DNA of 64,000 nucleotides from Cytophagales bacterium (lineage in GTDB: Bacteria > Pseudomonadota > Gammaproteobacteria > Burkholderiales > Burkholderiaceae_C), in assembly GCA_030054145.1 (NCBI GenBank), contig JASGCK010000010.1, positions 1 to 64,000 on the forward strand, written 5' to 3'. Every line of letters starts with the position of its first letter. The stretch's first letter is position 1. The translations under genes and the position numbers were made by a program. The notes under the pieces are model-generated. The model made no database searches and was not told the DNA's origin. It was given only the letters and a program-made list of their open reading frames with translations. Positions 25,235 through 34,401 of the stretch are shown piece after piece.

Positions 25235-25840
25235 ATGTTGGATCTGAATAACCACTACCTGATTGCCATGCCCAGCATGGCCGATGATGATTTTGACAGG
25301 GCGGTGGTATTCGTTTTTGATCATGGCATCAACGGCGCGGCTGGGCTGGTCATCAATCGCCCCAGCGAGAGCACGGTCAAACATATGTTTGAGCGCATGG
25401 ATCTGCCACTGCGGCGTGATGATTTGTGGCAGCACCCCGTATTCGATGGTGGTCCTGTATTGCCAGACCGAGGCTTTGTGCTGCACGAAGCCCTGCAAAC
25501 GGTTGAGATCGGGCCAGGCGGTGAGCAGACTGAAACTCAAGTCCCGTTTTACGCCGCTACCTTAACGGTGCCTGGTGGCCTAGAGATGACGACTTCGCAC
25601 GATGTGTTGAATGCACTGTCGGGGGGCGCAGGGCCACGCAAAATTTTTATTGCGCTGGGCTACGCGGCATGGCAAGCGGGTCAGTTAGAGGCAGAGATCA
25701 TGCAAAACGATTGGCTGACTGTTCCCGCGTCGAATCACGATTTAATTTTTGATGTTCCTGTGGCCAAGCGTTATCAAAAGGCTTTGTCGCTGCTGGGCGT
25801 TGACGAAGTGATGCTCTCGCTATCAGGCGGTAGCGCTTAA
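25235..25840 (+). CDS. YqgE/AlgH family protein
   Basis: A 201-residue protein with the family N terminus LNNHYLIAMPSMADDDFDRAVVF-like and AAGLVINRPSE, and the FDGGPVLPDRGFVLH stretch. Molecular function of the family is unknown. It starts the yqgE-ruvX-pyrR-pyrB-pyrC'-plsC-nudix series, whose genes overlap or lie within a few bases of each other. Confidence 0.94.
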   Translation: MLDLNNHYLIAMPSMADDDFDRAVVFVFDHGINGAAGLVINRPSESTVKHMFERMDLPLRRDDLWQHPVFDGGPVLPDRGFVLHEALQTVEIGPGGEQTETQVPFYAATLTVPGGLEMTTSHDVLNALSGGAGPRKIFIALGYAAWQAGQLEAEIMQNDWLTVPASNHDLIFDVPVAKRYQKALSLLGVDEVMLSLSGGSA

Positions 25841-25843
25841 GCA

Positions 25844-26251
25844 ATGAGTCGCACGGTTTCTTCTTATCTGGGGTTTGACTGGGGGCGTTTGCGCATGGGG
25901 GTCGCCAGTGGTAACTCCTTAACTCGCTCGGCGCAAAGCGTTGCCACCTTGACCGAACAAGGCGCAGCGCGGCAACAAGTGATTGTTCGTTTGGTGCGTG
26001 AGTGGCGACCTGCGGCCTTGGTGGTCGGTGTTCCCTGTCATCCAGACGGCGCGCCGCACAAAAATACCCGATTGGCAAAAGAGTTTGCCAAAGAGCTACG
26101 CGCTTGGACAGGACTGACCGTCCATGAGGTGGATGAGCGCTACAGCACCACAGAGGCTAAGGGAGATAATCCGAAGGCGAAAGAGAACCAGCTCGATGCG
26201 CTGTCCGCCTGTATCATCTTAGAACAATATTTGAGGAGTTTGCCGCAATGA
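25844..26251 (+). CDS. ruvX: Holliday junction resolvase-like RuvX/YqgF
   Basis: An RNase H-fold nuclease, 135 residues, linked to pre-16S rRNA processing in bacteria. The first acidic residue is in YLGFDWGRLRMGVA; the later VHEVDERYSTTEA and QLDALSACIILEQYL segments give the remaining acidic residues. The stop overlaps the pyrR start by 4 bp. Confidence 0.93.
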   Translation: MSRTVSSYLGFDWGRLRMGVASGNSLTRSAQSVATLTEQGAARQQVIVRLVREWRPAALVVGVPCHPDGAPHKNTRLAKEFAKELRAWTGLTVHEVDERYSTTEAKGDNPKAKENQLDALSACIILEQYLRSLPQ

Positions 26252-26733
26252 ATGCCGAGAAGCTATACGCTGATTTACGCGACGGGCTAGAGCCTTGGCG
26301 AAGCCCTAGCACACACTGGGTGGGTATTGCTTCTGGCGGCGCTTGGATGGTCGAGCGCTTGCAGCACGATTGGGGGCTAGACAACATTGGCATCATCTCC
26401 TCGTCGATGCACCGCGATGATTATTTGCGGCGCAGGAACAAATCAAACAGTCACCCCATTGAAACAACCGACTTGCCGTTTGACGTAACGGGCGCACATA
26501 TTGTGCTGTTGGATGATGTGCTCTACACGGGCCGCACCATTCGCGCAGTGCTGAACGAGCTGTTTGACTACGGACGACCAGCCAGCGTTCGCCTAGCGGT
26601 GCTGGTAGATCGCGGTGGGCGCGAATTACCGATTCACGCTGACTTTGCCGCAGACAAGCAAACAGTGCCGCAAGGTCAGTCGCTTGCGCTGTCTAAAGCG
26701 CTAGACGGCACATTCACATTTGAAATGAAATGA
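26248..26733 (+). CDS. pyrR: PyrR-type bifunctional regulator and uracil phosphoribosyltransferase
   Basis: A 161-residue phosphoribosyltransferase with the PRPP-binding motif [19 protein letters not shown] near residue 90 and HRDDYLRR near 51. In many bacteria PyrR binds pyr mRNA; no attenuator-like leader is visible here, because the gene overlaps ruvX upstream and pyrB downstream. It may act only as an enzyme or control at another site. Confidence 0.92.
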   Translation: MNAEKLYADLRDGLEPWRSPSTHWVGIASGGAWMVERLQHDWGLDNIGIISSSMHRDDYLRRRNKSNSHPIETTDLPFDVTGAHIVLLDDVLYTGRTIRAVLNELFDYGRPASVRLAVLVDRGGRELPIHADFAADKQTVPQGQSLALSKALDGTFTFEMK

Positions 26734-27692
26734 AAAATCCGCAACTCAATAAAAATGGCGAGCTGATACATCTGCTCTCAACCGAAGGCTTATCCCGAGA
26801 CATCTTGACGCATATTTTGGATACGGCGGCTAACTTTGCGAGCGTGAATGAGCGCGAAGTCAAGAAGCTCCCGCTCTTGCGCGGCAAAACCGTCTTCAAT
26901 CTTTTTTTTGAAAACTCAACCCGCACCCGCACCACGTTTGAGATCGCCGCCACGCGCCTCTCGGCGGATGTGATGAATCTAGACATCGCTCGCTCCTCCG
27001 CTTCTAAGGGCGAGAGCTTGCTCGACACGATTGCCAACCTCTCGGCCATGGCGGCTGATATTTTTGTGGTGCGGCATAACGAATCGGGGGCGCCGTATTT
27101 AATTGCTAGAAACCTGCCACCGCATATCCACGTCGTGAATGCGGGCGATGGTCGTCACGCGCATCCCACGCAAGGCTTGCTGGATATGCTGACCATTCGG
27201 CATTACAAAAAAGATTTTTCTAACCTCAGCGTGGCGATTGTTGGTGATGTGCTGCACTCACGTGTGGCGCGTAGCGATATCCACGCACTGACCACACTGG
27301 GCTGTGCCGAAATTCGCGTGGTGGGCCCTAAAACGCTAGTGCCCGCCGATTTGACCGCGCTGGGTGTGCGTGTGTGCCATCGGCTGCAAGAGGGCATCAC
27401 GGGCGCAGATGTGGTCATCATGCTGCGTTTGCAAAACGAGCGCATGGGCGGCGCACTATTGCCCAGTAGCCACGAATACTTTAAGAGCTATGGTCTCACG
27501 CAAGAGAAGCTGGCGTGGGCGAAACCTGATGCCATCGTGATGCATCCAGGACCCATTAATCGCGGGGTCGAGATTGACTCGTCCGTGGTAGACGGTGCGC
27601 AAAGTGTGATCTTGCCCCAAGTCGGTTTTGGTATTGCGGTGCGTATGGCGGTGATGAGTATCGTCTCGGCAAACGAGGGAGACGTGAAATGA
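26730..27692 (+). CDS. pyrB: Aspartate carbamoyltransferase, catalytic subunit
   Basis: First committed step of pyrimidine synthesis. The 320-residue protein has the carbamoyl-phosphate motif [15 protein letters not shown] and [12 protein letters not shown], with [12 protein letters not shown] near the C terminus. It overlaps pyrR upstream and pyrC' downstream by 4 bp each. The neighbouring inactive dihydroorotase-like subunit is expected to complex with it, as in Pseudomonas-type ATCase. Confidence 0.97.
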   Translation: MKNPQLNKNGELIHLLSTEGLSRDILTHILDTAANFASVNEREVKKLPLLRGKTVFNLFFENSTRTRTTFEIAATRLSADVMNLDIARSSASKGESLLDTIANLSAMAADIFVVRHNESGAPYLIARNLPPHIHVVNAGDGRHAHPTQGLLDMLTIRHYKKDFSNLSVAIVGDVLHSRVARSDIHALTTLGCAEIRVVGPKTLVPADLTALGVRVCHRLQEGITGADVVIMLRLQNERMGGALLPSSHEYFKSYGLTQEKLAWAKPDAIVMHPGPINRGVEIDSSVVDGAQSVILPQVGFGIAVRMAVMSIVSANEGDVK

Positions 27693-28969
27693 AAATACTG
27701 ATTCAAGGTGGTCGCATCATAGACACCCAAAGCGGCATGGACGCGGTTGGCGATGTGCTCGTTGTGAATGGTCGCATTGCCTCGATAGGCCAAGCACAGC
27801 AAGGCTTTCAAGCGGATAAAGTGATTGATGCCAAGGGCTGCTGGGTGATTCCTGGCTTGGTTGATTTGAACGTGCGACTGGGCGAGCCTGGCGGTGAACA
27901 CGCGCAGATGCTGCAATCCGAATTGGCAGCAGCGGGCGCGGGCGGCGTGACTTCGGTCGTGTGCCCGCCTGATACGTCGCCAGTGCTTGACGAGCCAGGC
28001 TTGGTCGAGATGCTGAAGTTCCGCGCACAAAAACGCCATGCCGCGCGTGTATTTCCGCTTGGCGCACTCACGCGCGGCTTGAAGGGCGAGTCGCTCACTG
28101 CGATGCTGGAGTTAGCGGATGCGGGCTGCGTGGGTTTTGGGCAAGCGAACGAGCCAATTGTGAATACGCAAACGCTGCAACGCGCGATGCAGTACGCGGC
28201 AACGCATGGGCTCACGGTTTGGCTCAGCCCCCAAGATGCGTGGCTTGGCAAAGGGATTGCTGCCAGCGGCGCTTATGCAACAAGGCTTGGACTGGCGGGC
28301 ATTCCCGTAATGGCCGAAACCATTGCCTTGCAAACGATTTTTGATTTGCAACGCAACACGGGCGCACGCGTGCATTTGCAGCGCATCAGCAGTGCCGCAG
28401 GCGTTGCTCTGCTGGGCGCCGCTAAAGCCGAGGGCTTACCCGTGAGTGCCGATGTCAGCATGCATTCACTCTTTTTGATCGATAGCGATATTGGCTACTT
28501 TGATAGCCGAATGCGCCTTGCACCGCCGCTGCGCCAAGCCAGAGACCGCGAGGCGCTGCGGGCTGCGGTGATGGATGGCACGATTGATGCGATTGTGTCC
28601 GACCATACGCCTGTGAGCGAAGATGGTAAGGCGCTTCCGTTTGGTGAGGCCGAGGTCGGCGCAACAGGGCTTGAGTTGCTACTGAACCTGACCTTGCGCT
28701 TTGCCGCAGAGTCACGCATGACGACGGCGCAGGCGCTGGCCTGCGTGTCGCTGCGTGCCGCCAAGGTGCTGGGTAAAGATAGCCTTGGTCATCTCAGTTT
28801 GCATGGTCAAGCGGATGTCACGGTGTTTGATCCCCGTGCAAGCTGGTTGGTGACTCCGCACAATTTATTGAGCCACGGCAAGCACACGCCATTTTCTGGT
28901 TTTGAGTTTGAAGGACGGGTACGGGCGACCGTTGTCAACGGACATCTTGCGTATGAAGGCGGGGTTTAA
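27689..28969 (+). CDS. Dihydroorotase-like protein lacking the metal HxH (PyrC')
   Basis: A 426-residue amidohydrolase-fold protein next to pyrB. Active dihydroorotases have D-x-H-x-H-x-R-x-P near the N terminus; here the same place reads [13 protein letters not shown], so both metal-binding histidines are replaced. This is the pattern of the inactive PyrC' that holds the ATCase dodecamer together in pseudomonads and relatives. A separate active dihydroorotase is therefore expected elsewhere in the genome. The 3' end overlaps plsC by 17 bp. Confidence 0.88.
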   Translation: MKILIQGGRIIDTQSGMDAVGDVLVVNGRIASIGQAQQGFQADKVIDAKGCWVIPGLVDLNVRLGEPGGEHAQMLQSELAAAGAGGVTSVVCPPDTSPVLDEPGLVEMLKFRAQKRHAARVFPLGALTRGLKGESLTAMLELADAGCVGFGQANEPIVNTQTLQRAMQYAATHGLTVWLSPQDAWLGKGIAASGAYATRLGLAGIPVMAETIALQTIFDLQRNTGARVHLQRISSAAGVALLGAAKAEGLPVSADVSMHSLFLIDSDIGYFDSRMRLAPPLRQARDREALRAAVMDGTIDAIVSDHTPVSEDGKALPFGEAEVGATGLELLLNLTLRFAAESRMTTAQALACVSLRAAKVLGKDSLGHLSLHGQADVTVFDPRASWLVTPHNLLSHGKHTPFSGFEFEGRVRATVVNGHLAYEGGV

Positions 28970-29672
28970 GTTTTTTCGTGCGCTGCTTCATGTGCTGCGC
29001 GGTTATTGGATTATCCGAACCCAGTTCGCTAACATTTCTCAGCCTCTGCGCCAAGCCCATGTGCAGCAATGGTCGGCGCAGCTTGTTCACATCTTAGGGC
29101 TGGAGCTGCGAGTGCTGGGTACGCCCATTCAAACGGGGTTGCTGGTTGCAAACCACATTTCTTGGCTGGATAACGTGGCGATTCATGCGGCGCATTACTG
29201 CCGCTTTGTGGCGAAATCTGATATTAAAAATTGGCCCGTCATCGGTTATTTGACCGATCAATCGGGAATGTTGTTTGTTGAGCGCACCAGCCGCAAAGAC
29301 GCGCACCGCGTGGTGCAAACGCTAGCCCAGCGATTGGCCGCTGGTGACTGCGTGGCGGTGTTTCCCGAGGGCACAACGGGCGATGGGCGCAGGCTGTTGC
29401 CCTTTCACGCCAATATGCTTCAAAGCGCCATTGATGCGGACGCGCAGGTGCAGCCCGTGGCGATTCAATACACCGACAGCACCAGCAACGCGCCCAGTTT
29501 TGCGCCATGCTTTGTGGGTGACGACACGCTGTTGCAATCGGTGTGGCGCACCTTGCGTGCCAAAACCATCACGGTCACCGTGCAGTTTGGCACGCCGCAA
29601 ACTAAAGAAGCGCGTACCAGGCGCGTTTGGGCGGACCAGTTGCGCACCACCATTCATACAATGCTCACATGA
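28953..29672 (+). CDS. 1-acyl-sn-glycerol-3-phosphate acyltransferase family protein
   Basis: A PlsC-type acyltransferase of about 239 residues. The catalytic HX4D motif is NHISWLD near residue 66, and the glycerol-phosphate motif is FPEGTTGDGRRLLPFH near 137. An N-terminal hydrophobic stretch suggests membrane association. The ATG at 28953 ([13 protein letters not shown]) is preferred over the upstream frame, which lies within pyrC'. Confidence 0.9.
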   Translation: MKAGFKFFRALLHVLRGYWIIRTQFANISQPLRQAHVQQWSAQLVHILGLELRVLGTPIQTGLLVANHISWLDNVAIHAAHYCRFVAKSDIKNWPVIGYLTDQSGMLFVERTSRKDAHRVVQTLAQRLAAGDCVAVFPEGTTGDGRRLLPFHANMLQSAIDADAQVQPVAIQYTDSTSNAPSFAPCFVGDDTLLQSVWRTLRAKTITVTVQFGTPQTKEARTRRVWADQLRTTIHTMLT

Positions 29673-30208
29673 CACAAACGCCAAGCACCCCAACCAACTT
29701 TACATTTTGTCCACAATGCGCAGCACCTCTGGCTTGGCAAAGCGCCGAAGAAGATGGCGGCCCCAAATTCCGTTGGCGCTGCACGGCTTGCACGTTTACG
29801 CATTGGAACAATCCAACGCCGGTGCTGGCAGCGGTGGTGGAGATGGAGGGTACAGGCCAAGTTTTGCTCGCACGCAATGCCGCGTGGTCGGGTAAAGTTT
29901 TTGCACTCATCACGGGTTTTATGGAAGCGGGTGAATCGCCCCAAGAGGGTATTGCCCGCGAGGTCAAGGAAGAGACCAATCTTGATGTGAGCCAGCTCCA
30001 TCTCATTGGCGCGTATGACTTTAAGCGGATGAATCAAGTCATCATCGCGTATCACGTGGTTGCCAGCGGCGACATCCAACTCTCGCCAGAGCTGGTGGAA
30101 TATAGGTTGTTTGCACCCGAGAAGCTCAGGTGCTGGCGTGCGGGCACGGGTTACGCGCTGGCCGATTGGCTCACGTCTAAAGGCATCACCCCGCAATTTG
30201 TAGAATGA
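29669..30208 (+). CDS. NUDIX hydrolase with N-terminal zinc ribbon
   Basis: A 179-residue protein. An N-terminal zinc ribbon (CPQC, then CTAC) is followed by a Nudix box GFMEAGESPQEGIAREVKEE near residue 90. This layout resembles NADH pyrophosphatase-like NUDIX enzymes, but a specific substrate cannot be assigned. The start ATG overlaps the plsC stop (ATGA at 29669-29672). Confidence 0.9.
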   Translation: MTQTPSTPTNFTFCPQCAAPLAWQSAEEDGGPKFRWRCTACTFTHWNNPTPVLAAVVEMEGTGQVLLARNAAWSGKVFALITGFMEAGESPQEGIAREVKEETNLDVSQLHLIGAYDFKRMNQVIIAYHVVASGDIQLSPELVEYRLFAPEKLRCWRAGTGYALADWLTSKGITPQFVE

Positions 30209-30216
30209 CCCACTCC

Positions 30217-30251
30217 CAATCCCACTTCCAATCCCAATCCCAATCCCAATC
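30217..30251. repeat. CCCAAT hexamer tandem repeat
   Basis: Between the NUDIX gene and tusA there are about five copies of a CCCAAT unit, with imperfect copies at the left. It lies 27 bp before the tusA start. Length variation by strand slippage is possible and could change tusA leader spacing. Confidence 0.7.
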
Positions 30252-30277
30252 AAGTACAAACCACAAACCGAAACAAC

Positions 30278-30505
30278 ATGAATATTGATACCGAACTAGA
30301 TACCAGTGGCCTCAATTGCCCGCTACCTATTTTGAAAGCCAAGAAGGCTTTGGCCGCCATGACCAGTGGACAAGTGCTGCGTGTGACGGCAACGGACGCA
30401 GGCTCGATGCGTGATTTTGCAACCTTTGCCAAGCAAACAGGCAACGAGTTGCTAGATCAACAAACCGTTGGCAATACCTTTATTCACGTATTGAAGCGTC
30501 GATAA
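30278..30505 (+). CDS. tusA: TusA-family sulfurtransferase
   Basis: A 75-residue sulfur-relay protein. The active Cys is residue 14 in the CPxP motif (LNCPLPILKAKKAL). TusA family members move persulfide sulfur for tRNA thiolation and other uses. The stop codon lies in the first of three 16-bp tandem repeats that continue to 30539. Confidence 0.9.
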   Translation: MNIDTELDTSGLNCPLPILKAKKALAAMTSGQVLRVTATDAGSMRDFATFAKQTGNELLDQQTVGNTFIHVLKRR

Positions 30506-30539
30506 ACTGAAGCGTCGATAAATTGAAGCGTTGATAACC
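30492..30539 (+). repeat. 16-bp tandem repeat spanning the tusA stop codon
   Basis: Three units start at 30492, 30508 and 30524 (TGAAGCGTCGATAAAC, TGAAGCGTCGATAAAT, TGAAGCGTTGATAACC). The first encodes the last residues and stop of tusA; the others lie downstream. Confidence 0.9.
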
Positions 30540-30567
30540 ACCGCCTGCCCGCCCGCCAGCCTGCCGC

Positions 30568-31346
<779 letters not shown>

Positions 31347-31353
31347 GCTGCGA

Positions 31354-31965
31354 TTATCCCTTTTGTAGCAAATGGTAGTAAACCATGCCCGCCCGACCTT
31401 GGCGGGTGATTGAAAGCTCAAACGGCGCCAGTTCAGCGTCCGTCCACCCACGGTCAGACTCCAAATAAACAAAGCCGCCCAGCTTGGCAATGCGCGACGC
31501 GGCTTGAAGCGCTGGCAGAAACAAATCAGAGCCGAAGGGCGGATCTAAAAACACCCCATCCACACTTTGCGCCGCCAGGCGGGATAAGTGAGCGAGCGCA
31601 TCGCCTTGGCTAATGTGAACATTTTGCGCAGATAGCTTGCTTCGCAGCCCAAGCAGCGAGCGGCATAGCGAGCTATCCAGCTCGCACAGCAATACGGACG
31701 TGGCGTTGCGCGATGCCGCCTCAAAACCCAGCGCACCCGTGCCAGCAAACGCATCGACGACGGATAGCCCCGTCAGGTCTTGCCCAAGCCAGTTAAACAA
31801 TGTCTCCCGCACGCGGTTGGGGGTAGGGCGAAGACCTTCCTTGTTGGCAACGGGTAACAAGCTGCGCTTCCATTGCCCGCCAATGATGCGGATATCGCCA
31901 TGACTGTGTGCTCCCCCTCGGGGAGCGGCCGCCGCGCGGCCAAGGGGCGAGCGTTTTGAAATCAC
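31354..31965 (-). CDS. rsmD: 16S rRNA (guanine-966-N2)-methyltransferase
   Basis: Methylates G966 of 16S rRNA. The 203-residue protein has RIIGGQWKRSLLPV at the start of the fold, VVDAFAGTGALGFEA for SAM binding and the catalytic DPPFG motif. The start appears to be GTG, overlapping the mrp stop (GTGA). The first 24 residues (KRSPLGRAAAAPRGGAH region) are not part of the family fold and are encoded by a GC-rich palindromic element at 31910-31952. Confidence 0.92.
   Translation of the reverse strand: MISKRSPLGRAAAAPRGGAHSHGDIRIIGGQWKRSLLPVANKEGLRPTPNRVRETLFNWLGQDLTGLSVVDAFAGTGALGFEAASRNATSVLLCELDSSLCRSLLGLRSKLSAQNVHISQGDALAHLSRLAAQSVDGVFLDPPFGSDLFLPALQAASRIAKLGGFVYLESDRGWTDAELAPFELSITRQGRAGMVYYHLLQKG
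31910..31952. repeat. GC-rich palindromic element in the 5' end of rsmD
   Basis: Two adjacent palindromes, GCTCCCC/GGGGAGC and a GGCCG/CGGCC core, followed by AAGGGGCGAGC. The layout resembles repetitive extragenic palindromes common in Burkholderiales. Here it is translated as the N-terminal extension of RsmD. Confidence 0.65.
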
Positions 31966-33056
31966 GTTTCCTTCGAGATGCTAATCGTTGGAAATTTGCT
32001 GGAAAAATCCTTCGCCTGCAACGCAATTTTGCCAGCCACTTGCCGTGCAATCCCTTTATAGATAAGGGCTACAGCACCATCGGCAGCAGCAACCACCGTG
32101 GGCTTGCCGCTATCGGCTTGCTCACGAATGTGTATGTTGAGCGGTAACGCACCCAAATAATCAATGCCAAAATCCGCCGCCATTTTTTTGCCACCATCCG
32201 CGCCAAAGATGTGTTCGGCGTGACCGCAGCTGCTACAAATATGCACAGCCATGTTCTCCACAACGCCCAGAATGGGCACGCCCACTTTTTCAAACATCTT
32301 GATCGCTTTTTTGGCATCCAAGAGCGCAATGTCTTGCGGCGTAGTCACAATCACCGCGCCCGTCATCGGCACACGCTGCGACAGCGTCAGCGCAATATCG
32401 CCCGTGCCTGGCGGCATATCGACGACGAGGTAATCCAGATGCCCCCAATTGGTTTGACGCAGCAGCTGCTCCAGCGCCTGCGTCGCCATTGGTCCGCGCC
32501 AAATCATGGCTTGATCGGGCTCAACCAAAAAGCCAATCGACATCACTTCCACGCCGTAATTCTTCATGGGCTCCATCGTCTTGCCGTCCGTGGTATCGGG
32601 GCGACCATCCAGCCCCATCATCATCGGCTGCGACGGGCCATAAATATCCGCGTCCAAAATGCCGACGGACGCACCCTCCGCAGCCAAAGCCAGCGCAAGA
32701 TTGGCAGCAGTCGTGCTCTTACCCACGCCGCCCTTGCCAGAAGCCACAGCGATGATGTTTTTTACATTCGGCAACAACGCAACCCCGCGCTGGGCGGCGT
32801 GTGCGACGACCTTGGTGGTGATCGTCACGTCAACGCTGGCAACGCCCGCAACAGCTTTGGCAGCAGCGACCAGCGCCGCAGTAATCGCCGCGTGCTGGCT
32901 TTTAGCGGGATAGCCCAGCTCCACGTGCAGCGAGACGCGATCCTGCGTAACCGTGAGATTTTTGATCTGGCGAGTAGAGACAAAGTCCTTGCCCGTATTG
33001 GGGTCGAGGACGGTTGCGAGGGCTTGGTGGATGAGTTCGGGGGATGGATTGTGCAT
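31962..33056 (-). CDS. Mrp/ApbC family iron-sulfur carrier ATPase
   Basis: A 364-residue P-loop ATPase that moves Fe-S clusters. The deviant Walker A is GKGGVGKSTTAANLALALA near residue 107; ILDADIYGPSQPMMMG is the switch region. HICSSCGHAEHIFGADGG supplies the conserved CxxC for cluster binding. An N-terminal DUF59-like domain (residues 1-90) is present. It overlaps rsmD by 4 bp. Confidence 0.94.
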   Translation of the reverse strand: MHNPSPELIHQALATVLDPNTGKDFVSTRQIKNLTVTQDRVSLHVELGYPAKSQHAAITAALVAAAKAVAGVASVDVTITTKVVAHAAQRGVALLPNVKNIIAVASGKGGVGKSTTAANLALALAAEGASVGILDADIYGPSQPMMMGLDGRPDTTDGKTMEPMKNYGVEVMSIGFLVEPDQAMIWRGPMATQALEQLLRQTNWGHLDYLVVDMPPGTGDIALTLSQRVPMTGAVIVTTPQDIALLDAKKAIKMFEKVGVPILGVVENMAVHICSSCGHAEHIFGADGGKKMAADFGIDYLGALPLNIHIREQADSGKPTVVAAADGAVALIYKGIARQVAGKIALQAKDFSSKFPTISISKET

Positions 33057-33059
33057 AGT

Positions 33060-33616
33060 TTTTTAAACGGCGTTTAGAGGATTACGCTGTCAGGATTTAC
33101 CCGAGTTTTGTAGGGCGGCTTTCATATTGTGCAGGGACTTTTTACGCCCAGTTAAGCGAGAGTCTATCCGTTCGAGATCATTTTTCATGCCACTGCCCTA
33201 CAAGCCATATCGTTAGCGGCTTGCGGGCAGGTATGGCTGGTAAGCCAAGCCCCGATTGGGCTAGCGGGCAACGCCCTGTTTGAACTCGATCTTGGGTTAG
33301 CACTCTGGCGCAAGCCAATTGAGGTCAGACCCCTTTGCACCGTTGTTGGCGCTTTGCAATGCTGGGTTTGCTTTTGGGGTCTGACCCCAAATGTTTGCGC
33401 GGCTTCTTTTGTATTGAGTACGAATTGGTGCATATTGGGCATGATGCGTTGTTTGAATAAAAATAAATGAGAGTTTAAAAAGAAAGGTTACGTGCTGGTT
33501 TTTAGCGGGATGAACTTGGGTGGTTATTTCTGCCCCAAATGTAACGGCTTATCCCAACTTCAGTGTTAACGGTACTTGCATGGTTACTATTTCATAACAA
33601 CTGTCTAGCACAGAAT
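33060..33616. other. 557-bp intergenic region without a clear gene
   Basis: No credible coding sequence was seen on either strand. It holds one palindromic repeat element (33317-33392). The rest is AT-rich with no recognisable terminator; the open frame on the minus strand at 33185-33442 has no ribosome binding site and crosses the repeat element. Confidence 0.6.
33317..33392. repeat. Palindromic element with GGTCAGACCCC ends, copy 1
   Basis: About 76 bp, starting TTGAGGTCAGACCCC and ending GGGGTCTGACCCCAA, with internal TTGCACCGTTGTTGG and TTTGCTTTTGGGG. A second copy with the same internal order is at 61358-61435, which defines the element. Confidence 0.8.
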
Positions 33617-33648
33617 TACAATACACCCATATTTTGAAATATGGGTGT
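33617..33648 (+). promoter_or_regulatory. Operator palindrome and -10 box of the vapBC-like operon
   Basis: A perfect 12-bp inverted repeat (ACACCCATATTT / AAATATGGGTGT, 33623-33648, 2-bp centre) lies 4 bp before the antitoxin start at 33653. It directly follows a TACAAT -10-like hexamer (33617-33622). Type II antitoxins usually repress their own promoter at such palindromes. Confidence 0.65.
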
Positions 33649-33652
33649 CAAC

Positions 33653-33961
33653 ATGAAAACTACATTAGAGCTTTCCGACGCATTGTTTTATAGCGCCAAA
33701 GAGTTTGCCAAGCAAAGCCAAACCACGCTGCGCGCCTTGGTGGAAGAGGGCTTGCGCCGTGTGCTCGGTGAGCAAACGATTAAGACCAAGACTGCGTTTA
33801 AGTTGCGTGATGCGAGTGTGGGGGGTGCAATGCTTGCAGATGGCCGTGCGATGCTTCAGATGTATGACGATCACGTATTGGAGCGGCAGCGGCGGGTGGA
33901 TGCGGATATGCAAAAACTCTGGAAAACGAAGCAGGCATCGAAGAAGGTGAATGCTGCATGA
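33653..33961 (+). CDS. VapB-like antitoxin
   Basis: A 102-residue protein starting MKTTLELSDALFYSAKEFAK, the ribbon-helix-helix-like N terminus of VapB/DUF2191 antitoxins, followed by TTLRALVEEGLRRVL. The C-terminal half would wrap the toxin. An ATG 12 bp upstream lies in the palindrome and is less likely. It overlaps the toxin gene by 4 bp, the usual antitoxin-first order. Confidence 0.85.
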   Translation: MKTTLELSDALFYSAKEFAKQSQTTLRALVEEGLRRVLGEQTIKTKTAFKLRDASVGGAMLADGRAMLQMYDDHVLERQRRVDADMQKLWKTKQASKKVNAA

Positions 33962-34389
33962 TTGCGGTTGATACCAATATTTTGATTTACGCACATCAAC
34001 GGCAATCTACCTTCTATGCCCCCGCTTTTGCCAGTATGCAAACGTTGGCTGAAGGGGGAAAGCCTTGGGGGATTCCTGCTGCATGTTTATCGGAATTTTT
34101 GGCGAATGTGACGCACCCTCAAGTCTTGCCGCACCCAAGTACCTTTGAGCAAGCGCTCGCGCAAGTTGATGCGTGGCTTGAATCACCCACGGCGCATATC
34201 CTGCACAGTGGATTGCAACATTGGAAGGTGCTTTCAGATCTGACGCGCCGCGCCAAGTTGCAGGGCGGACAATTCCATGATGCGCGGATTGCTGCTATCT
34301 GCATCGAAAATGGTGTTTCCTTACTATGGACGGCTGATCGTGACTTTGCCAAATTCAAAGTGCTTAAAACAACCAACCCTTTGGTCTAA
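33958..34389 (+). CDS. VapC-like PIN-domain toxin
   Basis: A 143-residue PIN ribonuclease. Acidic active-site residues are in MIAVDTNILIYAH (Asp 5), the Glu of CLSEFLANV near residue 46, and FHDARIAAICIENG and WTADRDF in the C-terminal part. The full set of acidic residues is present, so it is probably active. It sits 12 bp before metG on the same strand. Confidence 0.88.
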   Translation: MIAVDTNILIYAHQRQSTFYAPAFASMQTLAEGGKPWGIPAACLSEFLANVTHPQVLPHPSTFEQALAQVDAWLESPTAHILHSGLQHWKVLSDLTRRAKLQGGQFHDARIAAICIENGVSLLWTADRDFAKFKVLKTTNPLV

Positions 34390-34401
34390 ATTTCTCTCGA
34401 T

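Noticed and set aside
33185..33442. Minus-strand 85-codon frame in the 557-bp gap
   Set aside because: No ribosome binding site and it crosses a palindromic repeat; composition is not gene-like.
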